Source: Aulostomus chinensis (lineage: Eukaryota > Chordata > Actinopteri > Syngnathiformes > Aulostomidae). From it: a stretch of 64,000 nt of DNA. A model generated the notes under the pieces. The model saw only the letters and a list, made by a program, of their open reading frames with translations, did no database searches and was not told where the DNA came from. The stretch spans positions 19,225,527 to 19,289,526 of the forward strand of contig JBBMOA010000017.1 of the NCBI GenBank assembly GCA_037954235.1, written 5' to 3'. Position numbers and translations under genes: made by a program. Positions 57,604 to 64,000 of this stretch are shown here, piece after piece (the first letter of the stretch is position 1; each line of letters opens with the position of its first letter).

Positions 57604-60046
57604 CAATACTGCACGACTGCATTGTGATGTTGTAAGGTTGTGGCAGTGGGAGGCTCGGTCTAATCGTTTATTAGATGTCAGCAGTGGAGTTCCTGGAGGT
57701 TTTTTTTCTTCTTCAGTGCAGGCCTCCGTTTGAGTCATAAACACTGGTGTTAGCAGCCTCAGACTTTATTCATGGGAGGAGCGGTGAGACTTCCCCTCTT
57801 CTGCCCCCTTATGTACTTTTTTACATCCCTGCTGGCATCGCCTAATTTCCGCATTCCCAAATCCTCCCAGATGGGGATCACGTTTAAAATCGGGCTGATG
57901 CAACGATTTCCACTTTTTAAAATCTACTCTCGACCCTCGGCTGACCAAAAGAAAGGACATTTGTCGCACGTGGGATCAAAGTCAGGTTGGTAGACGGGAC
58001 TCGAGGAGCAGACAGCTGATGAATTGTTTCACGGTTAATGGCTCGTTGGCGCGCCGCGGCGAGCTGGTACGGAGCCGAGTTCGATTCCCTCCCTCGCTAA
58101 TGCCATCGCGTTTTCTCGCAGTTTCGCGTACTTAACACATCCTCCAAGTGGAGCTGACATCCGAGCTGGCTGCAGAGAGGGTGGTCGTTTTCTTTTGTTT
58201 TTTTGTTTGTTTTTGTTTTTGTTGTTGTTTGCGTGTTCTAACGTAGATCAACGGCGTGCACAATCCAGAACAAAATGTCCCAATTTACATGTTTAATCTC
58301 GCGTTCGTGTGTTGTGTTCCGTGCGGTGATTGTACGCACGCCTGGAGCTGAACGCCAGGCTGAAACGTTCGATCACTGCGGCTCTCTGATGGAAAGACAA
58401 AGTTACGTAAGATCAATGCCGCACTGACTAAAAACTTCCGCTTTCAACTTGACCAGAGACGCCTGCATGCAGGCTCCGGAACCCCCGCGTCCACTCCACA
58501 GTTCTAACGCTGAAACTACTGCAAATGATATTCGTAAAGGAACAGCCAGCACGTAGAGGATGTAGAACTCTAACACGGGCCGATCAGATGAAGAATGGAC
58601 CTCCAGTGTTCTCTCACGCCTACTGTGGACGGTATGGAGGACAAAAACTGCCAGAATCATAAATGAATGAATGAAATAATTAACACCTCTTAAAGCATAA
58701 TTTTTCATATGAATGTGCTGTGGAGATAAGTACATAGCAATTAAATAAACATGTATTTGGCTAATCACTTGTTTTTGTGTTAAACCGCTAACCGCTATTA
58801 ACATGTATTTCTATTTTTATGTATTTCCCTATGGATTTTATCAAGTCTTGCGTTTCTTCACCACGCCTGGATGCGTTTGCGGGGGTTAGTACGGAAATAA
58901 TCTACGACATAAATAAAAATGCGCACGAAAAGTCAAATATTTGACCAAATAGCTGTCACTGTTAGGATTGCGGGTTCCCATTTATGAGACTATTTAAGGA
59001 CATTAAGAACAAACCAGTTTCGAATGAAACTGTGCTTTTCATTTCAAGTTTCTACGGGAGTATTTTTCTCATAGTCATCGTATTGCACCACCCCGGACTT
59101 CAGAATTCACTTTGTGTACAAATTGTTAGTCTCATGTTAAACTGTCGTGCAGCGTGTTGGTTTGTTTTGGATGTAAACTCCTAGATTCATCTGTCTTCAC
59201 GTGTGTCTACAGGCCAGTTGTCTGTCCTCTGCAGAGATATTTATATCAGATATTGCCTGTTTATTCCTGTAGAGCAGGCCAGAGCTTCCTGAGCGGCCGA
59301 CCTCAGTCAGTACAGCTGCATCATGTGGCTCGGCGATCCGATGAGCTGTTGTAGTAATTTCCTGTGTCTTTGGGGAGCTTTCTGCGCGCACACACTTACA
59401 TCGCTCCTTGTTTTGAATGTTTAAATGTCTGTATTCAGCAGGAAAAAAAAAGTCATCGCCATTAACAAACGGTACAAAACACCACTTGAGCTTCAAGGAT
59501 TACCGTACCACAGTAAATTATTGAATTTTGGCAGCCACATTCCACTCCCCTGACATGAGGTCTCATAAAGAGGAAACCACACTTAAGCGGTATTTCTTGG
59601 CAAAGACTATCTTTAGCTCTCCTTGGACATTTATTTAAGTCTGCTTTGTATACATTTCTCATCTTCTCTCTTTTTGCCTCATGTGGAGTAAATAACTTAA
59701 ATTCTTGCCAAGGTCTCTGTGAATGGTGTTTTGTTCATTCCGGGAAATAAAATAAAGAAGTGTAATGAGAGTCCGCTTGAGTATCCAGCTCTTAAAACAG
59801 ACCAGTAATTCATCAGGCTGCAAGAAGGAGCGGTGCACCTCCAGGAAACGTCTCCTGACTGTAGGTCTGAAAAAAAAGCTCTAATACATCCCTGGATTCT
59901 GCTGTCACCCCCCCCCCCCCAAAAAAAAGCTCCAGAATCTTCGAGAGAGTTTGTTGTGTTTTTCATTGATCCAGTTTAGCTCCCGTCTGAGTCTCCCAAT
60001 CTCTCCCTCAGCCTCCCTCGCTGTGGTTACGGCTGAGTCTGACATC
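56365..60046. other. FOS 3' UTR and JDP2 upstream region
   Basis: The FOS 3' UTR runs to about 57030 and has ATTTA-type elements near 56750 and 56910. The rest is non-coding with microsatellites. A CpG-richer stretch at about 58000-58140 (GCGCGCCGCGGCGAGC) might be a JDP2 promoter or 5' exon. The open frame 57772-57993 was not recognised. Confidence 0.45.
57548..57599. repeat. (TC)n microsatellite
   Basis: A perfect CT run of about 52 bp between FOS and JDP2. Smaller neighbours are (AAT)n near 57060-57076 and a GT-then-G run at 57119-57150. Confidence 0.95.
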
Positions 60047-61009
60047 ATGCCAGGACAAATCCCAGATCCCTCGGTGACGGCAGGCTCTCTGCCCAGTCTG
60101 GGCCCACTGGCTGGCCTCTCAGCCACCACGCTCACTGACAAGCTCAAATATGGTGACCTCCAGGAGTTCGGAGCAATGCTCTCACCTCTACACTTCTTGG
60201 ACAGCCTGGGGAAGTCGCCGCTAGCCATCAAAACAGAGGTATCGAAACACAGAGTTCTTTCAATGAAAGCGTTTAGCATTTTTAGTTATATCTTCATCAA
60301 CAGGTCCATCTAGTGGACACAGAGAGACATGTTGGTGTCAAACGCATTCCTCGAGTCTAGTCCGTCCAACACGTCACCAAGTCTGCAGGACAGTCCCAGG
60401 GACAGCACACAGTCACCCAAAGGTCTCGCGTCTTCTACAGCTTCGATGTATTTGCTCATAACTCTGCTTGATTATTTCTCCCTGAAAAGAGTAAGATAAT
60501 GAAGTATTTTTAATCAGATATCATCCACTGCAGCATTGTAGCATCTCAGTTATTGAAAAGTCCTGCAAGTCTTTGTTCGAGTTGTCTTTTCTGAGCAGTT
60601 GTTCCTTCTCTAACTGTCATTCTAACCCAATAGGTCATTCACCACGATATGCATGAGTGTACAATTCCACTAGATGTGCAAGTGTCCAGTTGTACAGTTT
60701 ATACAAGTATGAACTGTAACATTAACCTGTAAATGCTGCAAAAAGGCTTCGCACTATTAAAATGACATGCTGTTGCAGTGACTTTACACACTGATGTTGT
60801 TCCTAAACTGACAATTGGATTTTACTCAAACTTTTAATGGTCAATGCTTTCTGTCAGATATTTTTCCTCCATAGCCTTTTACTCACGTTCACTAATTTAA
60901 ATTGATACATAAAATAAGACCGAAGAAGCAGATGAAAGTACATGACGCTGACAGTTTCAGTGCTCTCATGCACACTGAAATTTACTTTATTTAATAATCT
61001 GTACAGTTC

Positions 61010-61069
<60 letters not shown>

Positions 61070-62036
61070 TCATTCTTTCTTTCTTTCTTTCTTTCTTTCT
61101 TTTTTAACTTGTTTCTTCTTCTCATGACAGTGAAATTGATATTTGGCTCAACTTGGGACGGGAAATGATAACATGTCCGCTTATCAAAATGATTTTTCCA
61201 TTTTTTATTGTGTGGGGGAAAAAGTAAATTTACAGGTTTTGGAACTATTACCTGTTGGAACATAGTTTAAGACAATTTAAACTGGTGGATGATCATTTTA
61301 TAAGAATTTATTGATAGGTATGTCCTCAGGGATGCTTCTGGGCACGTATTAATTCCTGATAAATTTTTCACATGGATAAAATAAAAGAGTAAGCGTGCGC
61401 AGATTTTATTATCTGAGCACGCTGTCGATTTCTGCCCGTAACATCTGAACAAAATGAATGGCATCGCTCCTCATCTTTTCCTTATCAAAGGCGTTGACAT
61501 GTGACATCATTGTTTTGCAACGAGGACAAAAATTCTGTCAGTATTGACGAGAGGAGCCGATAATGTCGGGGTCGTGTGATGTTTTTCTTGTAGAGAGTAA
61601 AGTAATAGTTTTCTGGTGCTATTTTATTCCTAAACATGCTTACCTTCGATGCCCTTCAGAGAGACGAAGAGGAAGAGAGGAGGAAACGAAGGCGAGAGAA
61701 AAACAAAGTGGCTGCAGCGCGATGTCGAAACAAAAAGAAAGAGAGGACGGATTATCTACAAAAGGTGAGATGATCTAAACATTCTTTTTCATCCTATTAT
61801 TACATCGGTGTCCTCCCTAATTGTTCCTTTTTCTCTTCCTCCTCCCGCAGGAATCAGAGCGACTGGAGATGTTGAACTCTGACCTCAAAGCTCAGATTGA
61901 GGAGCTGAAGCTGGAGCGACAGCAACTGATCCTCATGCTTAACCGCCATCGTCCCACCTGTATTGTCAGGACAGACAGTGTGAAAACGCCCGAGAGCGAA
62001 GTGAACCCGCTGCTGCAGCAGTTGGAGGCCGAGTGA
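60047..62036 (+). CDS. JDP2: JDP2, JUN dimerisation protein 2 (bZIP repressor), 3 coding exons
   Basis: JDP2 is a bZIP protein that dimerises with JUN and ATF2 and represses AP-1 activity. Exons 60047-60238, 61660-61764, 61851-62036; 160 aa (human 163). The N-terminus MPGQIPDPSVTAGSLPSLGP is diagnostic. It is followed by KYGDLQEFGAMLSPLHFLDS. Basic region: RDEEEERRKRRREKNKVAAA and RCRNKKKERTDYLQK. Zipper: SERLEMLNSDLKAQIEELKL. The C-terminus is HRPTCIVRTDSVKTPESEVN then PLLQQLEAE. The first Met of vertebrate MMPGQ is Ile-Met here, so translation starts at the second position. FOS upstream and JDP2 downstream in the same orientation is the ancestral vertebrate pair. A teleost a/b duplicate suffix cannot be decided from this window. 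Confidence 0.95.
61012..61101. repeat. (CTTT)n microsatellite (JDP2 intron 1)
   Basis: About 22 TTTC units with one interruption (CATTC). Phe/Ser/Leu- and Lys/Glu-rich frames across it are artefacts. Confidence 0.96.
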
Positions 62037-63720
62037 CGTTGAAGGGGTCTCCCACGGTGAAGAAGAAGGAGCAGCCAACTAGAAGCACTTAGCCGTGGTC
62101 CTCGGTCACGGAGGACAACCAGCCCAGCCATCGTACCTTAAAAATGCGGATCCAGTAAGATTGGATACGGCAGTGAAAAGAACTTTTTTTTTTTAATCTC
62201 TTTTTCCTTCCTTTTTACATGTCATTGTAATTATCAGAGTTGCAGCCTTTATAATTATGGGTAAAGGTAAACAAATGATCATAGCACCAAATCATTTCCA
62301 GGTCCGGTTTGTTGCCCAGCATTGTGCCGGATTCATCTTATATCCCAGTATAATCAACATTACTCTGCAGAGCGTTGTTAACAACCCACTCCCAGTGGGG
62401 GAAAAAGGTTGAAATGATCAAAAATGGCAACAGTCAGGTCAGAACCAGCTACATATGATTCCTCTGTTGAATAGATGTCTTCATGGAGCCTAGTTGTGTG
62501 TGATATTTCAACATTTCAGTTCTTCCATACCAGGCTGGTGTAAAAACGTTCCCCCTAGTTACTGGAGTCTAGTAGATGCAGTAAGATGGAGGGACTGTAG
62601 GACAATCCAACAATCCTGAAAAAAAAACCCTTCCTGAATACTGCTAGGTGTTCCTAGGATTTTATATATAAGTGGACAAAATATTAGGAACACCTCTCAG
62701 AAATTGCAGCCTCCAAAATGACCATTTCTTTTTCTTTTTCTTTTTTGGTAAAACAAAATGAAATGGATTTATCACAGGGTGGTTGTTTTGAGCAGTTTAA
62801 GTGCTATCTGGGTGCACCGTATATATCGGCGTGTGATGAGGCTCCATGCTGATGTTTGAATGATAGCAGTATTTATCTGTTTGAGATTATTTAGCCTTCT
62901 AACTGTCAAAAAGCATTCTGGGAATTGTAGGAGACATAGCAAGTGGAGGGGAACCCCCAAAACGATCAGCTACTTGAGGGGAGAGCGCGTACATCCGCAA
63001 AGGCAACCTCAACCAGCCGTCATGTTAAAAAAAAAAGCAGTTTTCCTTTTGTTAAGTACCCAAAATGGGTCCATGCTACAACTGCCCGACAAGTTTGGTG
63101 AAATTTGGCCTCAGAGTTTTCACGTAGACTCGAAAAAAACGCAGCACCAAAATAACATGACCATCCTTCACAAAACTGACTTAAATGTAAAAACTGGAAC
63201 TGCATCAGATATCACATACCGATGGTGATTTAACTCACGCTCACATTTAGAGAGAAATTTCACTGTATTTCAAAAGCAATAATGGAGACCGAGAGACACA
63301 GAATCTATAGCTACTTACCTGATAATATCCTTTTTGATTATCTGGTGTACTTTGCTCTGTCATACATTTGATGTCAGAACATCTTCATTATCCTTTCTCC
63401 CCATCCATGTATTGGCGCAGGCGTCATGTATGCACACATATACACACACACACACACACACGTGTATGTGTATATCTATATATCTATATATCTATATATA
63501 TATATATATATATACATATACACGTATATGTATATATATGTATAATGTATGTATATATATGTGTGTGTGTGGACTGTTTACATTGTACTTTATTTTCTGT
63601 TAGCATATTGTTACTACCAACCATGTGTATGTTTTTTTATACTTTTGTATATGGTGTTATATAAGCATATAAGCTATCAAAAAATGTCATTTGTATTTCA
63701 TCAGGAAATAAATGTTTAGT
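62037..63720 (+). other. JDP2 3' untranslated region
   Basis: From the stop to an AATAAA at 63707-63712. It includes GTGGACAAAATATTAGGAAC (about 62672-62691), a block that recurs in fish repeats. It also has GTTTGGTGAAATTTGGCCTC (63093-63112), which may be repeat-derived, and an AT/GT-rich microsatellite region at about 63436-63572. Confidence 0.55.
63436..63572. repeat. Compound (CA)n/(TA)n/(GT)n microsatellite
   Basis: ACACAC, TATATA and GTGTGT blocks are interleaved and partly self-complementary. Confidence 0.9.
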
Positions 63721-64000
63721 TTCTTTTTTTCCTCGAATTTATTTAGTTAAGAAATTGATGCATGAATCTCACTTTTGTGTGACGCAGGAGTGTTTCTGGT
63801 AAACAGCACCATCTAGTGGTAAGTAGGAGATAAACGTCATTGACCTTGTTCTATTTTCAGGTCATTTGTTTTTCATGAAAACAAGTTTCTCAGCATCCCA
63901 GTTTCCTCACAATGGGCTTCATTGATGAAATGTATCCTTTTAGGACTTTTTACTCCTCAATTTAATCGTACAGGCATAAAGTTAATACGTAAATGTTACA
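63721..64000. other. Right-hand flank beyond JDP2
   Basis: No exon, RNA gene or repeat was recognised. By human gene order BATF would be expected further right, outside the window. Confidence 0.4.

Noticed and set aside
57772..57993. 73-aa plus-strand frame between FOS and JDP2
   Set aside because: Not recognised, no splice signals or conserved motif; possibly within JDP2 5' sequence but unsupported as protein.

Overview
The window is vertebrate nuclear DNA, almost certainly from a ray-finned (percomorph-like) fish. The genes are intron-rich with GT/AG borders. There are many (CA)n, (TC)n and (CTTT)n microsatellites and dispersed repeats of teleost type. The single-copy proteins are clear orthologues of human genes, mostly from chromosome 14q24 and 14q31. 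Exon borders were read by eye from the sequence: reading phase is consistent through each gene, but no alignment or transcript was available.

Left part (1-12.4 kb): the first coding exon of EML5 (minus strand) is head-to-head with the complete 14-exon TTC8/BBS8 (plus strand). A palindromic RFX X-box lies just upstream of TTC8. The first 5.2 kb is EML5 intron 1 with long microsatellites. TTC8 is followed by a degraded L2/CR1-type LINE-related repeat.

Middle part (12.4-32.4 kb): five complete tandem genes on the minus strand encode type II membrane C-type lectin receptors (298-316 aa). Each has six exons: cytoplasmic tail, membrane anchor, coiled-coil stalk, and a C-type lectin domain (CTLD) split over three exons. 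They form two subfamilies in the order I-II-I-II-II (genes A to E). Their calcium/sugar-binding motifs differ: EPN+WND in A and C, degenerate forms in B, D and E. This is the accessory, probably immune, part of the window and the most promising candidate for something poorly described.

Right part (33.2-64 kb): NEK9 (23 coding exons), ZC2HC1C (opposite strand), ACYP1, MLH3, a divergent FOS paralogue and JDP2. The genes match the human 14q24.3 neighbourhood, but the NEK9-ZC2HC1C-ACYP1-MLH3 block is inverted relative to FOS-JDP2, and no TMED10 was seen. ZC2HC1C and ACYP1 share a short divergent promoter. FOS and JDP2 encode bZIP proteins that compete for JUN partners.

No rRNA, tRNA, CRISPR array or intact autonomous mobile element was seen.
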